A stretch of 64,000 bases of DNA from Caproiciproducens galactitolivorans (GCF_004768785.1 NZ_SRMQ01000011.1:1-64000), one strand, 5' to 3'. Shown: positions 50,853 to 60,974, counted from the stretch's first letter. The notes: a model not told the origin generated them from the sequence alone. Numbers and translations: made by a program.

Positions 50853-52604
50853 ATGATTTGTGTCAACCAATATCGCACACATCTGTGCGGTGAAATCAGC
50901 GAGAATGACATTGGCCGCGAAGTACGCGTCGCAGGCTGGGTCGAAAATATCCGCGACCACGGCGGCGTAAAATTCGTCGATCTGCGTGACCATTACGGCA
51001 TCGTTCAGATCGTCATCTACGACAATAATCTGCTGAATAATGTCACAAAAGAATCCACTGTTTCCGCCGCCGGTAAAGTCGTGCTGCGTGACCAGGATAC
51101 CATTAATCCCAAAATAAAGACCGGTACTGTGGAAGTGAAGGTAACTTCGCTCACCGTTCTGGGCAAATCGCTTTCCAACCTGCCGTTTGAGGTGGAAATG
51201 TCGAAAGAAACCAAGGAGGATCTTCGCTTAAAGTACCGCTTCCTTGATTTGCGCAACCCGAAGGTGCACAAAAATATTGTTCTGCGTTCGCAGATTCTTT
51301 CCTTTCTGCGTAACAAGATGACGGAGCTGGGCTTTCTGGAAATCCAAACCCCGATTCTTTCCGCTTCATCTCCGGAAGGCGCGCGCGATTACCTGATTCC
51401 AAGCCGGAAGCACCCGGGCAAATTCTACGCGCTGCCGCAGGCTCCGCAAATTTTCAAGCAGCTTCTGATGGTATCCGGCTTTGACCGCTATTTCCAGATT
51501 GCGCCCTGCTTCCGGGACGAGGACGCCCGCGCGGACCGTTCTCCGGGCGAATTTTATCAGCTGGACTTCGAAATGGCCTTTGCCACGCAGGAGGATGTTT
51601 TCTCCGTTGCGGAGGAAGTTCTGAGCGAGACATTTTCGAAATTTTCCGATAAAACCGTATCCAAAGCGCCGTTTCCGCGCATTCCGTTCCAGGAAGCCAT
51701 GCTGAAATACGGCACAGACAAACCGGATCTGCGCAATCCGCTGGAAATCATCGATATTTCCGATTTATTTGAAAACACGGACTTTGCCCCGTTTAAGGGC
51801 AAAACCGTCCGGGCAATCAACGTGCCGGACTGCGTTTCCCAGCCGAAGAGCTTCTTTGAGAATATGCTGAAATTTGCAACGGATATCGGCATGAAGGGGC
51901 TCGGCTACATCAGCGTAACCGGTGAAAACGAATATAAAGGCCCGATCAACAAATACCTGTCCGAGGAAGACCGTGCAGAGCTTATCCGCCGCGCAGGGCT
52001 GAAACCCGGTTGCGTCATTTTCTTTATTGCAGACGACCGCGAAAACGCGCCGAAGTTTGCCGGGCAAATCCGCACCCAGCTTGGTGAACGGCTGAACCGG
52101 ATTGACAAGGATTCCTATCAGATGTGCTTCATCGTTGACTTCCCCATGTATGAAATCGATGAGGAAACCGGCAATTATGTCTTCACTCATAACCCGTTTT
52201 CCATGCCGCAGGGCGGTATGGACGCGCTTCTGAACAAAAAGCCGGAGGATATCCTTGCCTACCAGTACGACATTGTCTGCAACGGCGTTGAGCTTTCTTC
52301 CGGCGCGGTTCGCAACCACGACCTGGAAATCATGGTGAAAGCCTTTGAAATTGCCGGCTATACGGAAGAAGACATTAAAAATAAGTTCACTTCGCTTTAT
52401 CACGCCTTCCAGTACGGCGCGCCGCCGCACGCGGGTATGGCGCCGGGCGTGGACCGCATGATTATGCTGCTTACCGGCGAGGAAAACATCCGCGAAGTTA
52501 TCGCTTTCCCGATGAATTCTAACGCGCAGGACGTATTGATGGGCGCGCCGAACGAGGTAACCGAGCGGCAGCTGCGCGAAGTGCATATCCGCCTGAGAAA
52601 GTAA
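50853..52604 (+). CDS. aspS: Aspartyl-tRNA synthetase (probably also charging tRNA-Asn)
   Basis: 583-aa bacterial-type class II synthetase. OB anticodon domain (~1-110, RTHLCGEISENDIGREVRVAGWVENIRDHGG), class II motif 2 FRDEDARADRSPGEFYQLD, GAD-like insertion (~290-420), motif 3 GAPPHAGMAPGVDRMIML. Followed directly by gatC, gatA and gatB, which supports a non-discriminating enzyme whose Asp-tRNA-Asn is amidated; this is inference from context. Confidence 0.95.
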   Translation: MICVNQYRTHLCGEISENDIGREVRVAGWVENIRDHGGVKFVDLRDHYGIVQIVIYDNNLLNNVTKESTVSAAGKVVLRDQDTINPKIKTGTVEVKVTSLTVLGKSLSNLPFEVEMSKETKEDLRLKYRFLDLRNPKVHKNIVLRSQILSFLRNKMTELGFLEIQTPILSASSPEGARDYLIPSRKHPGKFYALPQAPQIFKQLLMVSGFDRYFQIAPCFRDEDARADRSPGEFYQLDFEMAFATQEDVFSVAEEVLSETFSKFSDKTVSKAPFPRIPFQEAMLKYGTDKPDLRNPLEIIDISDLFENTDFAPFKGKTVRAINVPDCVSQPKSFFENMLKFATDIGMKGLGYISVTGENEYKGPINKYLSEEDRAELIRRAGLKPGCVIFFIADDRENAPKFAGQIRTQLGERLNRIDKDSYQMCFIVDFPMYEIDEETGNYVFTHNPFSMPQGGMDALLNKKPEDILAYQYDIVCNGVELSSGAVRNHDLEIMVKAFEIAGYTEEDIKNKFTSLYHAFQYGAPPHAGMAPGVDRMIMLLTGEENIREVIAFPMNSNAQDVLMGAPNEVTERQLREVHIRLRK

Positions 52605-52623
52605 AGCCGAAGGAGGCATTTTT

Positions 52624-52902
52624 ATGGTCACGCATGAAGACATCCTGAATATTGCAAATCTGGCGAAGCTTTCCGTCAGCCCCGAAGAATTAGACGAGCT
52701 TACAAAGGATATGAATGAGATTATCGGCTTTGCCAATACCATTAACGACGCCTGCCCGCAGGCAACCGATTTTGATAATATCAACGGCCTGTCCAATGCC
52801 TTCCGTGAGGATATTGTCGTTCCTTCTTATGACCGGGAGGAAATTCTTAAAAACGCGGAAAGCCAGGACGAGGGATATTTTCTGGTTAAAAAACGCATGT
52901 AG
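52624..52902 (+). CDS. gatC: Asp/Glu-tRNA amidotransferase subunit C
   Basis: 92-aa small subunit that wraps GatA and GatB. Starts MVTHEDILNIANLAKLSVS, with LTKDMNEIIGFANTIN and the later NAFREDIVVPSYDREEIL. 19 bases after aspS, 9 before gatA. Confidence 0.95.
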   Translation: MVTHEDILNIANLAKLSVSPEELDELTKDMNEIIGFANTINDACPQATDFDNINGLSNAFREDIVVPSYDREEILKNAESQDEGYFLVKKRM

Positions 52903-52911
52903 GAGGTACGG

Positions 52912-54375
52912 ATGGAAAGTCGGATTAAAAAACTAAGCGAACAGATGGCTTCCGGGCAGATTAGCTGCCTAGAGCTTACAAAGGCCTACCTTGAGGCAAT
53001 GGAAAAGGACAATCAAAAAATCAACGCCTACGTCCGCTTCACTCCGGAAACGGCACTTGAAACGGCAAAACGCGTCGACCGGAAAATTGCGTCCGGCGAA
53101 CCCCTTCTCCCTTTGGAAGGGATTCCGATGACCCTCAAGGACAATATTTCCACAAAGGGAATCGAAACAACCTGTTGTTCCAAAATTCTGACCGGTTATG
53201 TGCCGATCTATGACGCGACGGTTTGGGAATTGCTGCAAAAGCAGAATGCCGTTCTGCTCGGCAAGACAAACATGGATGAGTTCGCCATGGGCTCTTCCTG
53301 TGAAACCTCCTGCTTCGGCGGCGCTTTGAATCCGCACGACACGTCCCGCGTCGCGGGTGGAAGCTCCGGCGGCGTCGCTTCGGCAGTCGGCGGCAATCTT
53401 GCCGTTTACGGGCTGGGTTCCGACACCGGCGGCTCCATCCGCCAGCCCGCCAGCTTCTGCGGGCTGACCGGCCTAAAGCCGACCTACGGCGCGGTTTCGC
53501 GCTACGGCCTGATCGCCTATGCGTCGAGCTTCGACCAGATCGGACCGATTACGCAGAACGTGGAAGACGCTGCCATCGTTTACGACACTATTTCGGTCTA
53601 TGATGAAAAAGATTCCACTTCGCGCGGAAAAGTCAACGCGCCGGTCTGCGAAAGCCTAAAAAACAGCATCAAGGGCAGAAAAATCGGCATTGCGAAGGAA
53701 TATTTCAACGGCATCCGAGACGACGTGAACAGCGCGATACAAAACGCAATTAAGGTTTTCGAATCGCTGGGGGCACAGATTGTCTATTTTGATATGCCCT
53801 CTTTGAAATACAGCCTGCCAGTGTACTATATTCTGGCCTGTGCGGAGGCTTCCTCCAATCTGGGACGTTACGACGGCATTCGCTACGGCTACAAAACCGC
53901 CCATTACGCCGACCGCAACGAAATGGTGTGCAAAACACGCAACGAGGGCTTTGGAAAAGAAGTGAAGCGCCGGATTCTGCTCGGCACTTATGTGTTGAGC
54001 GCCGGGTATTACGACGCTTACTATAAAAAGGCGCAGAACCTGCGCGGCGAGCTGATCAAAGCGTTTGAAGACGCGTTCCAAAAATGTGATGTCATGTTGG
54101 CGCCCACCGTCCCCATGACCGCCTTTCCGCTGAATTTCACAGCGAAGGACGCAGTCGAAACCTATCAGACGGATATCTGCACCGTTCCAGTGAATATTGC
54201 CGGGCTCCCCGCTGTTTCCATTCCCTGCGGGTTTGACACTGCCGGGCTTCCGATCGGCATGCAGCTGATCGGCAACCGCTTCTGCGAGGCAACCATCCTG
54301 AATATCGCGCACCAGTATGAAATTGCCACAGACGGCCAGATGTTCCGCACGGCGGAAATGGGGGTTAAGCTATGA
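52912..54375 (+). CDS. gatA: Asp/Glu-tRNA amidotransferase subunit A
   Basis: Amidase-signature glutaminase releasing ammonia for tRNA amidation. 487 aa. Catalytic Ser-cisSer-Lys: Lys in GIPMTLKDNIS, Ser in VAGGSSGGVASAVGG and Ser in GSDTGGSIRQPASFCG. Overlaps gatB by 4 bases. Confidence 0.97.
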   Translation: MESRIKKLSEQMASGQISCLELTKAYLEAMEKDNQKINAYVRFTPETALETAKRVDRKIASGEPLLPLEGIPMTLKDNISTKGIETTCCSKILTGYVPIYDATVWELLQKQNAVLLGKTNMDEFAMGSSCETSCFGGALNPHDTSRVAGGSSGGVASAVGGNLAVYGLGSDTGGSIRQPASFCGLTGLKPTYGAVSRYGLIAYASSFDQIGPITQNVEDAAIVYDTISVYDEKDSTSRGKVNAPVCESLKNSIKGRKIGIAKEYFNGIRDDVNSAIQNAIKVFESLGAQIVYFDMPSLKYSLPVYYILACAEASSNLGRYDGIRYGYKTAHYADRNEMVCKTRNEGFGKEVKRRILLGTYVLSAGYYDAYYKKAQNLRGELIKAFEDAFQKCDVMLAPTVPMTAFPLNFTAKDAVETYQTDICTVPVNIAGLPAVSIPCGFDTAGLPIGMQLIGNRFCEATILNIAHQYEIATDGQMFRTAEMGVKL

Positions 54376-55790
54376 CAAAGTATGAACTGGTCTGCGGACT
54401 GGAAACACATATTGAACTCGCTACCAAAACGAAAATTTTCTGTTCCTGCACCACCGAATTCGGCGGCGAGCCGAACACGCACTGCTGCCCCATCTGCATT
54501 GGGCTTCCCGGCACGCTGCCAAAGCTGAACAAACGGGTGGTGGAGTACGCAATTTTGGCCGGTCTTGCAACGAACTGCGAAATCAGCCGCATTTCCAAAA
54601 TGGACCGTAAAAACTATGTCTACCCGGACTTGCCAAAAGCGTACCAAATTTCCCAGTACGACATGCCGCTGTGCAAAAACGGCTGGGTGGAACTGAGCAA
54701 TGGCCGGAAAATCCGGCTGACAAGAATCCATATTGAAGAGGACGCCGGTAAGCTGGTCCATCAGCGCAGCAACACCTATGTGGATTACAACCGCGGCGGC
54801 GTGCCGCTGATTGAGATTGTTTCGGAGCCGGACATCCGCAGCATTGACGAAGCGAAGGAATACCTTGAAAAATTGCAGCTCATCATGCGTTTTATCGGCG
54901 TTTCCGACTGCAAAATGCAGGAAGGCTCCATGCGCTGCGACGTAAACATATCCGTACGCCCGGTGGGGTCGGAGGAATTCGGTACACGGACCGAAATCAA
55001 AAATATGAACTCTTTCGCCCACATGGCAAAAGCGATGGATTATGAAATAAACCGCCAGATTGACCTTTTGGAAAGCGGAGAACAAGTTGTGCAGGAAACG
55101 CGGCGCTATAACGAAGAGGAAGAAAGCACCGAAAGCATGCGCGGCAAAGAGGACGCGCATGACTACCGCTATTTCCGCGAGCCGGATCTGGTCACCATTC
55201 AGGTATCGGAGGAAATGATCAGCGAGCTTAAGAAAAAGCTTCCCGAACTTCCGCAGCAAAAGGCGAAACGCTATATGGAAGAACTTGGGCTTCCGGAAGC
55301 CGACGCCCTGCTCTTGACGCAGTACCGCAGGATCTCCGAATATTTTGAAGCGGCCATAAAGGGCGTAAAGAATCCGAAAACCGTCGCAAACTGCATAATC
55401 GGCCAGATGTTCAGCCGTCTGGAAGGCGAAGGCGCTAAGGAAAACTTCTCGGTAAAGGTAACACCTGAAAATCTGAACGCTCTGGTACGCCTTTTGGATG
55501 AAGGCAAAATCCGGATGAACCTATTAAAGGCTACGCTTGAAAAAATGCTCGACACCGGAAAAAAACCTAGTGAACTGATCAGCGAAAGCGATATGGGCGG
55601 CTTGGATCCGGATGCGCTCAGAGCCGCCTGCGAACAAGCAATTTCCGCGAATCAAAACGCGGTATCCGATTACCTTGGCGGCAAAGAAAAAGCCCTGAAG
55701 GCCATTCTGGGCACCGTAATGAAGGCTACACGAGGAAAAGCAGATGCAATCGAAGCGGAGAAGCTTCTGGTCCAGCTTATTAAAAAATAA
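54372..55790 (+). CDS. gatB: Asp/Glu-tRNA amidotransferase subunit B
   Basis: tRNA-binding kinase/amidotransferase subunit. 472 aa. Signature ELVCGLETHIELATKTKIFCSC with zinc-type Cys pairs (CSC, CCPIC), YPDLPKAYQISQYDMP, VDYNRGGVPLIEIVSEPD, and a YqeY-like C-terminal helical domain. Last gene of aspS-gatCAB. Confidence 0.97.
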   Translation: MTKYELVCGLETHIELATKTKIFCSCTTEFGGEPNTHCCPICIGLPGTLPKLNKRVVEYAILAGLATNCEISRISKMDRKNYVYPDLPKAYQISQYDMPLCKNGWVELSNGRKIRLTRIHIEEDAGKLVHQRSNTYVDYNRGGVPLIEIVSEPDIRSIDEAKEYLEKLQLIMRFIGVSDCKMQEGSMRCDVNISVRPVGSEEFGTRTEIKNMNSFAHMAKAMDYEINRQIDLLESGEQVVQETRRYNEEEESTESMRGKEDAHDYRYFREPDLVTIQVSEEMISELKKKLPELPQQKAKRYMEELGLPEADALLLTQYRRISEYFEAAIKGVKNPKTVANCIIGQMFSRLEGEGAKENFSVKVTPENLNALVRLLDEGKIRMNLLKATLEKMLDTGKKPSELISESDMGGLDPDALRAACEQAISANQNAVSDYLGGKEKALKAILGTVMKATRGKADAIEAEKLLVQLIKK

Positions 55791-55843
55791 AACTGCCGCG
55801 CGGAATCATCCGCCGGCAGCCGGAAAGTTAAGAAATATAAGAG

Positions 55844-55876
55844 AACGGGGGCGCTGCAATCGGCGCCCCCGTTTTT
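55844..55876. terminator. Bidirectional terminator between gatB and the nitroreductase
   Basis: 9-bp stem CGGGGGCGC/GCGCCCCCG, 8-base loop, five T on the plus strand. A weaker CTGCCG/CGGCAG hairpin lies just before it near 55793-55818. Confidence 0.85.
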
Positions 55877-55883
55877 CAATGCT

Positions 55884-56396
55884 TTACTGAATATAACTGA
55901 TGTCGTCGGTGCAGCGTTCCTTGGGAGGCGCCGCGTGCTCCTTTGCGTAACCTACCGCAACGCTGCCATATGGGACATACCCCTCCGGCAGCTTCAGACG
56001 GCTAAGAATTTTGTCGCTCCGCAAAGCATCCAAAGCGGAACAGATATAGCACGTGCCAATCCCCAGCGCCTCGGCAGCAAGCATAATATTCATAATTGCA
56101 CAGGCACAGTCCTCGCGCCCATACTTCGCCTCCTGCGGAGCGGAGAGCACAATGACCGTCGGCGCATGATAGAACGGGGAATCGTTTTCGTTTCCAGTAG
56201 CTGCAGCAGCGATTTCCGCAAGGAACTGCTTATTCTGAATAACGGTAAAATGCCTCGCTTGAAGCCCCCTTGCCGTTGGTGCATATTTTGCTGCATGCAG
56301 AATATCGGCCAGCTCTTCTTCTGAAACCTGTTCCGGCCGGTAGGAGCGGACAGAGCGCCGTTCGAGCAATGTTTCAATAACGCGGTTGTATGACAT
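55884..56396 (-). CDS. Nitroreductase-family flavoprotein
   Basis: 170 aa FMN-dependent oxidoreductase. RRSVRSYRPEQVSEEELADIL and the FMN contact SVAVGYAKE near the end; compact form with short C-terminus. Substrate unknown. A few Cys residues (CACAIMN, CYICSA) but no ferredoxin domain. Confidence 0.9.
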   Translation of the reverse strand: MSYNRVIETLLERRSVRSYRPEQVSEEELADILHAAKYAPTARGLQARHFTVIQNKQFLAEIAAAATGNENDSPFYHAPTVIVLSAPQEAKYGREDCACAIMNIMLAAEALGIGTCYICSALDALRSDKILSRLKLPEGYVPYGSVAVGYAKEHAAPPKERCTDDISYIQ

Positions 56397-56578
56397 TTTC
56401 TATTTCCTCCTTTACTCGCGCGCGTCCCCGGCGCGCTTTTCCAAGTTATAATTGTTACCATTATAGCGTAGCTGCTCTCTTTTCGCAATTACATTTTTTG
56501 AATATATTATAAAATCAGGAGTAAGCAAAAGAAAGCGCAGAGCGGTGTAAATTTCCGCCCTGCCAATGGAAAACAAGT

Positions 56579-56609
56579 TCAAAGGCGGGTGCAAATGCGC
56601 CCGCCTTTT
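56579..56609 (-). terminator. Terminator of the efflux operon
   Basis: 12-bp stem AAAGGCGGGCGC/GCACCCGCCTTT (one G-U) with a 4-base loop, 8 bases behind the permease stop. T tract weak. Confidence 0.7.
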
Positions 56610-56615
56610 GCTTGG

Positions 56616-57875
56616 TTATTCGTAACGCAGTGCTTCGATCGGATCGAGCTTCGCCGCCTTGCTTGCGGGGTAGTAGCCAAAAAATATGCCGATGCACATG
56701 GAGAAGCCCACGCTGATGATGATGACCGGTATGGAAATCTTTAAGGTGGCATGGAGCAGGTTCACGCCGATGGACGCTAACCCTATTCCTAAAAGCACGC
56801 CGATAATTCCACCGATTACACAAATGATAATCGATTCCACGATGAACTGCATTTTAATATAAATGCTTCGCGCGCCCAGCGCCTTGCGGGTACCGATTTC
56901 GCGCGTCCTTTCGGTTACGGAAACCAGCATGATATTCATTACGCCGATTCCGCCTACCAAAAGCGCAATCGCCGCGATCGCCGCAACAGCGACGGAAATG
57001 GTATTTAGTGTAGAGGTAGCTTGTTCCAAATAACTTTCCATATTCTGAATCTGGCAAGTGTATTTCTCATTGTTGGCATAAAGCCCGTCAAAGTACTTCT
57101 GCACGGTATCCGCGAATACGGCTGTGTCGACGGTCGGCTTCGATTTTACCATAAAGTACTGGAAATTCTTATTTTCCGCCGTCTGTTGCGCGACCGTAAC
57201 GGGAATGTACAGCGTGGTGCTGATATCCTTATCCGAAGCAGTCTGCCCCCCTCCCTGAAAGGCGTTCTGCTCGTACTTGTACACGCCGACAATCGTATAG
57301 GAATCAACGCCGTCATCCTTGTAGATATTGATTTCCTTTCCTAGTGGGTCCGTTTTATCCTTGAAGATATTGTGTACCAGCTTATCCGATACAACCGCCG
57401 CCTTGCGCATGGCATTGACGTCCTTCGCTTTCAGAAAGCGACCCTTCAGCATTTTTATATTACTAATTTCCTTGGTGCCTTCGTTTGCGCCCTCAATGCT
57501 TACATTTGCGTACAGCCGGCCATCCTTTACCTTGCCGCTGCCCCCGCCGCACGTAACCGACAGCGCGCCGATCTGATCAGCGTACCGCTCCTGAAACCGC
57601 TCCAGCTGTTCCAGGGAGATTAAATCGTCATCGTCGATTTTTCCGCTCGGGCCCCTGCCATCCTGGTCGTCCCGCTCCGCCACGTTCACCATGATATTGT
57701 TGGCGCCCATGGACGAGAACGTATCCGACACGCTGGAAGTTACCGCATTTCCGATGGTAACGATGGCAATGACCGAGCCGATGCCGATGATGATGCCGAG
57801 CATGGTAAGCAACGCCCGGACTTTATTTGATTTTAATCCTGCAATCGCAAGAAGTATGTTTTCTTTCAGGAACAT
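56616..57875 (-). CDS. MacB/FtsX-type ABC permease
   Basis: 419 aa. N-terminal helix (~20-42) with KVRALLTMLGIIIGIGSVIAIVTIG, a large extracellular MacB core domain (~45-285), and three C-terminal helices (GGIGVMNIMLVSVTERTREIGTRKALGA). Mechanotransmission permease of the MacB family. Overlaps the ATPase gene by 10 bases. Confidence 0.93.
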   Translation of the reverse strand: MFLKENILLAIAGLKSNKVRALLTMLGIIIGIGSVIAIVTIGNAVTSSVSDTFSSMGANNIMVNVAERDDQDGRGPSGKIDDDDLISLEQLERFQERYADQIGALSVTCGGGSGKVKDGRLYANVSIEGANEGTKEISNIKMLKGRFLKAKDVNAMRKAAVVSDKLVHNIFKDKTDPLGKEINIYKDDGVDSYTIVGVYKYEQNAFQGGGQTASDKDISTTLYIPVTVAQQTAENKNFQYFMVKSKPTVDTAVFADTVQKYFDGLYANNEKYTCQIQNMESYLEQATSTLNTISVAVAAIAAIALLVGGIGVMNIMLVSVTERTREIGTRKALGARSIYIKMQFIVESIIICVIGGIIGVLLGIGLASIGVNLLHATLKISIPVIIISVGFSMCIGIFFGYYPASKAAKLDPIEALRYE

Positions 57876-58600
57876 GAAGCTTCCACCTTTTCTTCCTGCT
57901 TCGGATTATTGGAAACGTCGGATATGATCATCCCGTCCTTAATGGTTATAATCCGTTCTGTTTCGGAGGCCAAATCATTGTTGTGGGTAATCAGGACGAT
58001 CGTCTTGCCGCCTTCTTTATGAACCTTATGCAGAAGATCCATGACCATGCGGCCAGTTGAAGAATCCAGCGCGCCGGTGGGTTCATCCGCCAGTATCATT
58101 GCCGGATCGTTTGCAAGCGCCCTTGCGATGGCCACCCTCTGCTTCTGTCCGCCGGACAGCTCATTGGGCTTATGGTGCATTCTCTCCTTCATTCCGACCA
58201 GATCGAGCAGCTCTTTAGCGCGCCTTGTGCGCATCTTTCTGTCCACGCCCGCATACAGCATCGGCAGCTCCACGTTTTTCAATGCGCTGCTGCGGGGAAT
58301 CAGGTTATAGGTCTGAAACACAAACCCGATTTTCCGATTGCGAACGTCGGACATTTCATTGTCCGACATTTGTGCAACCGGAATACCGTCCAGCACATAT
58401 TCCCCCGAAGTGGGGCGATCCAGCACACCGATCATATTCATCAGGGTACTTTTACCGGAACCGGAAGCGCCGACGATCGATACGAAATCCCCTTCGTTTA
58501 CCGTCAAGCTGATATCCTTAATAATATGCAGCTCGTTCGGTGTCCCGATGTAAAAATTTTTTACGATGTGCTGCATATCAATAATTACTTTACCGCTCAT
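57866..58600 (-). CDS. MacB/LolD-type ABC ATPase
   Basis: 244 aa. Walker A GASGSGKSTLMN, Q-loop FVFQTYNLIP, signature LSGGQKQRVAIARALAND, Walker B ILADEPTGALD, His switch TH. Energises the adjacent permease. Confidence 0.95.
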   Translation of the reverse strand: MSGKVIIDMQHIVKNFYIGTPNELHIIKDISLTVNEGDFVSIVGASGSGKSTLMNMIGVLDRPTSGEYVLDGIPVAQMSDNEMSDVRNRKIGFVFQTYNLIPRSSALKNVELPMLYAGVDRKMRTRRAKELLDLVGMKERMHHKPNELSGGQKQRVAIARALANDPAMILADEPTGALDSSTGRMVMDLLHKVHKEGGKTIVLITHNNDLASETERIITIKDGMIISDVSNNPKQEEKVEASCS

Positions 58601-58613
58601 ACCTCAGCCCCCT

Positions 58614-59981
58614 TTACAGGTTTAGAGGGGAACCGGCTTTTATATTATCCGGATTGCTGACAACCTGCACCCCGTCTTTGACGCCGGGACCGGAAATTTC
58701 AATGGAAATATCGTTGGCAAGCCCGGTTTTAACCGGCAGCTCCTTGGCTACGTAAACGTCCTTTTCCTTTACCGCTGTGTATACGAACGCGCTGCCGTCT
58801 TCCTTGTACTGTACAGCATCGTAAGGAACGGTGTAAACATCGGTTCTTTCATTGATAATAATATTCATACGCGCCTTCATTCCAATTTTGATTTCCTTGC
58901 TTTTGTCAGTAATCGTAATCTCGGTCGAGAAAGTAACGTTGCTGGTTCCCTGTGTGCTGGCCGTTGCCGCAGGGGCGATTTTCGTTACGACGCCGGAAAA
59001 AACCTTATCTCCGGTGGAGTCTGTCTTAATATCCACTTTTTTGCCAACAGCAACCCTACCGATATCGAATTCCTTCACTTCCGCGATTACCTTTAAATTG
59101 TCTGTGTCGTCAATGGTAAACAGAGCGCCATTTGGCGTGGAGCCGACGGTTGCATTGGAAGCGGTAACGGTACCGTCCACAGGCGCCCTGATAATGGAAT
59201 CCTGCAAGGTTTTCTGCTGCTTTTCCAAAGTAATTCGCTGGCTCTTGTCCTTTGATTTCGCCAACGTGGCTTCATATGTATTTTTCGCTGTCTGCAAATC
59301 CTGCTGCACCTTATTTTGTGTAGCTTTCAAGTTAACAACAGCTTTGTCATATGCATTCTGCGCATTTTGCAGCTTGATCTGTTCCTGATCCAGCGCCATT
59401 TTGGAAAGCTGCCCCTGATCATACATAAATTTATTGTAATTATAGCTATTCTGTGCTGCTTTCAGATCCTGCTGGGCGGCATCGACAGCCGATTTCGCAT
59501 TAATCAGCTCGCTGTTCAGGTTGTTTTTGTACTGATAAAGGGCATTGTCATAATCCGCTTTTGCCTTTTCAAGAGTGAGCTTATTGGTCGCCTCCACGGA
59601 ATCTGTACTAGATTTGGCGCTTTCCAATTCCTTATCCAGCGTAGAGGTATCCAAAATCGCCAGTACGTCACCGGCTTTCACCTTATCCCCTACCTCGACT
59701 TTTACTTCCTTTATCGGAAAGGTCAGCGTTGTATAAACATTTTTGGACGTTTTGCTTTTTACCGTTCCGGACACATTCACGGTATCCCGAAGGTTCCCTT
59801 TTTGCAGCACCGTCGTGCTGGTTTTCGCCAGCCCCATCTCTTTGCCGGCAGCCGGTTTATTCAGCGTAAAAAATCCCACTACAACAAGTATAAGAACGCC
59901 AAGTATAAGAAAACGTTTTTTCTTTTTAATTTTTTTGAAGTTCAATTTACCGAACAATTTACTGAAAATATTCAATTTCAT
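58614..59981 (-). CDS. Membrane-fusion (HlyD/MacA-type) efflux adaptor
   Basis: 455 aa from MKLNIFSKLFGKLNFKKI. Basic cytosolic N-tail, one membrane helix (~25-42), lipoyl half (VKVEVGDKVKAGDVLAIL), a long alpha hairpin with coiled coil (~110-240, containing LNSELINAKSAVDAAQQDLKAAQNSY), second lipoyl half (DSIIRAPVDGTVTASNATVGS), beta-barrel and membrane-proximal domain. 13 bases before the ATPase gene. Bridges the permease and the TolC-like partner. Confidence 0.93.
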   Translation of the reverse strand: MKLNIFSKLFGKLNFKKIKKKKRFLILGVLILVVVGFFTLNKPAAGKEMGLAKTSTTVLQKGNLRDTVNVSGTVKSKTSKNVYTTLTFPIKEVKVEVGDKVKAGDVLAILDTSTLDKELESAKSSTDSVEATNKLTLEKAKADYDNALYQYKNNLNSELINAKSAVDAAQQDLKAAQNSYNYNKFMYDQGQLSKMALDQEQIKLQNAQNAYDKAVVNLKATQNKVQQDLQTAKNTYEATLAKSKDKSQRITLEKQQKTLQDSIIRAPVDGTVTASNATVGSTPNGALFTIDDTDNLKVIAEVKEFDIGRVAVGKKVDIKTDSTGDKVFSGVVTKIAPAATASTQGTSNVTFSTEITITDKSKEIKIGMKARMNIIINERTDVYTVPYDAVQYKEDGSAFVYTAVKEKDVYVAKELPVKTGLANDISIEISGPGVKDGVQVVSNPDNIKAGSPLNL

Positions 59982-60020
59982 CCCTAAAATACTCCTATTC
60001 AACGAACACCATTCTACTCA

Positions 60021-60842
60021 TTAATGAAAGGATTGATATTCGTCGGGGTTATTGCGCAGGAAATCATATTTCAAATATGCGGCGTACAGATTATTCCTGT
60101 TTATATCCACCGTGATTTTCATTGTGGAAAGCTCCCGGTTAATATCGTCAACCTCCTGTTTGGTTGCGTATCCCTGCTGGTACTTGGACTGCGTCAGCTT
60201 GGCGTCAGCCTCTTTCTTCTGGTAATCCGTCAGCGAAGTCTGATACGTCAGGCTGGCCTGATATAAGGCGTCATACGAACGCTTTAACGCTTCCACTTTC
60301 CCTGTAAGCTCCGTGTCGGTCGCGTCGCTGCCGGAAAGGTCATTCAAATCATTGTCCTTTAAATCTCTCTTATAGCTTGCGTTATTGATTTTATTAAGGT
60401 TAATTTTGCTGTAGTCCGCCGCCTTAACGATCATCTTGTCATCGTCGTCCAAACCGAACATATGCCGAAGGCTCAGCAGGTTCTGGGCGCGGGTGTTGGT
60501 ATCCGTTACCTGGCTGGTGGACGTATCTTTCAAGCTTTTTGCTATGTCTTCATACTCCTTCTGGGAGATATAGCCAAGTTCCAGCTTTTTTTCTGCAATG
60601 GCCAGTTCCTGCGCCTTGCTGTCATATGTATTGGCATTGGTAGCAGTTTTCAGCGCGTCATTGCAGCAGGTGAGGTATAGCAGCTGAGCGTTTAGCAGTT
60701 CTTCACTGGTTGGGTTTATCAGAAGATCCTCTATTTTGTCCAGCGATACGGTAACGGTTTCCGATTTTGTTTTTGCATACGCCGGAACCGTGATGGACAA
60801 CACAAACGCAAACATGATAAGAAAACTGACGGCTTTTTTCAT
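60021..60842 (-). CDS. Secreted TolC-like coiled-coil protein
   Basis: 273 aa from MKKAVSFLIMFAFVLSITV, a signal peptide cleaved near AYA. The mature protein is almost all helix with heptads and repeated 'L.....Y......A' segments: QELAIAEKKLELGYISQKEYEDIAKSL and AKLTQSKYQQGYATKQEVDDINREL. The 'G.is..ey.d' turn motif is that of TolC-type outer-membrane factors, yet length is ~60% of TolC and no outer membrane is expected. First gene of the efflux operon. Probably an adaptor-binding helix bundle in the wall. Confidence 0.75.
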   Translation of the reverse strand: MKKAVSFLIMFAFVLSITVPAYAKTKSETVTVSLDKIEDLLINPTSEELLNAQLLYLTCCNDALKTATNANTYDSKAQELAIAEKKLELGYISQKEYEDIAKSLKDTSTSQVTDTNTRAQNLLSLRHMFGLDDDDKMIVKAADYSKINLNKINNASYKRDLKDNDLNDLSGSDATDTELTGKVEALKRSYDALYQASLTYQTSLTDYQKKEADAKLTQSKYQQGYATKQEVDDINRELSTMKITVDINRNNLYAAYLKYDFLRNNPDEYQSFH

Positions 60843-60974
60843 ATTCGATACCCTTCCTTTCATGGATGAGATAAAAATTCGTGTTCAGTCCTTTTCCTGT
60901 AAAACAGTATGGCTACCCCACTCCTTTCACAAGAAATCACCTCTTTATGTCGTATTTTTCCTCCAGTGTATTGT

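Noticed and set aside
51765-52796. 343-codon open frame on the minus strand
   Set aside because: Antisense to aspS and gatC, no ribosome site, composition of a shadow frame.
54165-55259. 364-codon open frame on the minus strand
   Set aside because: Antisense to gatA/gatB, which are unmistakable; Phe/His-rich shadow.
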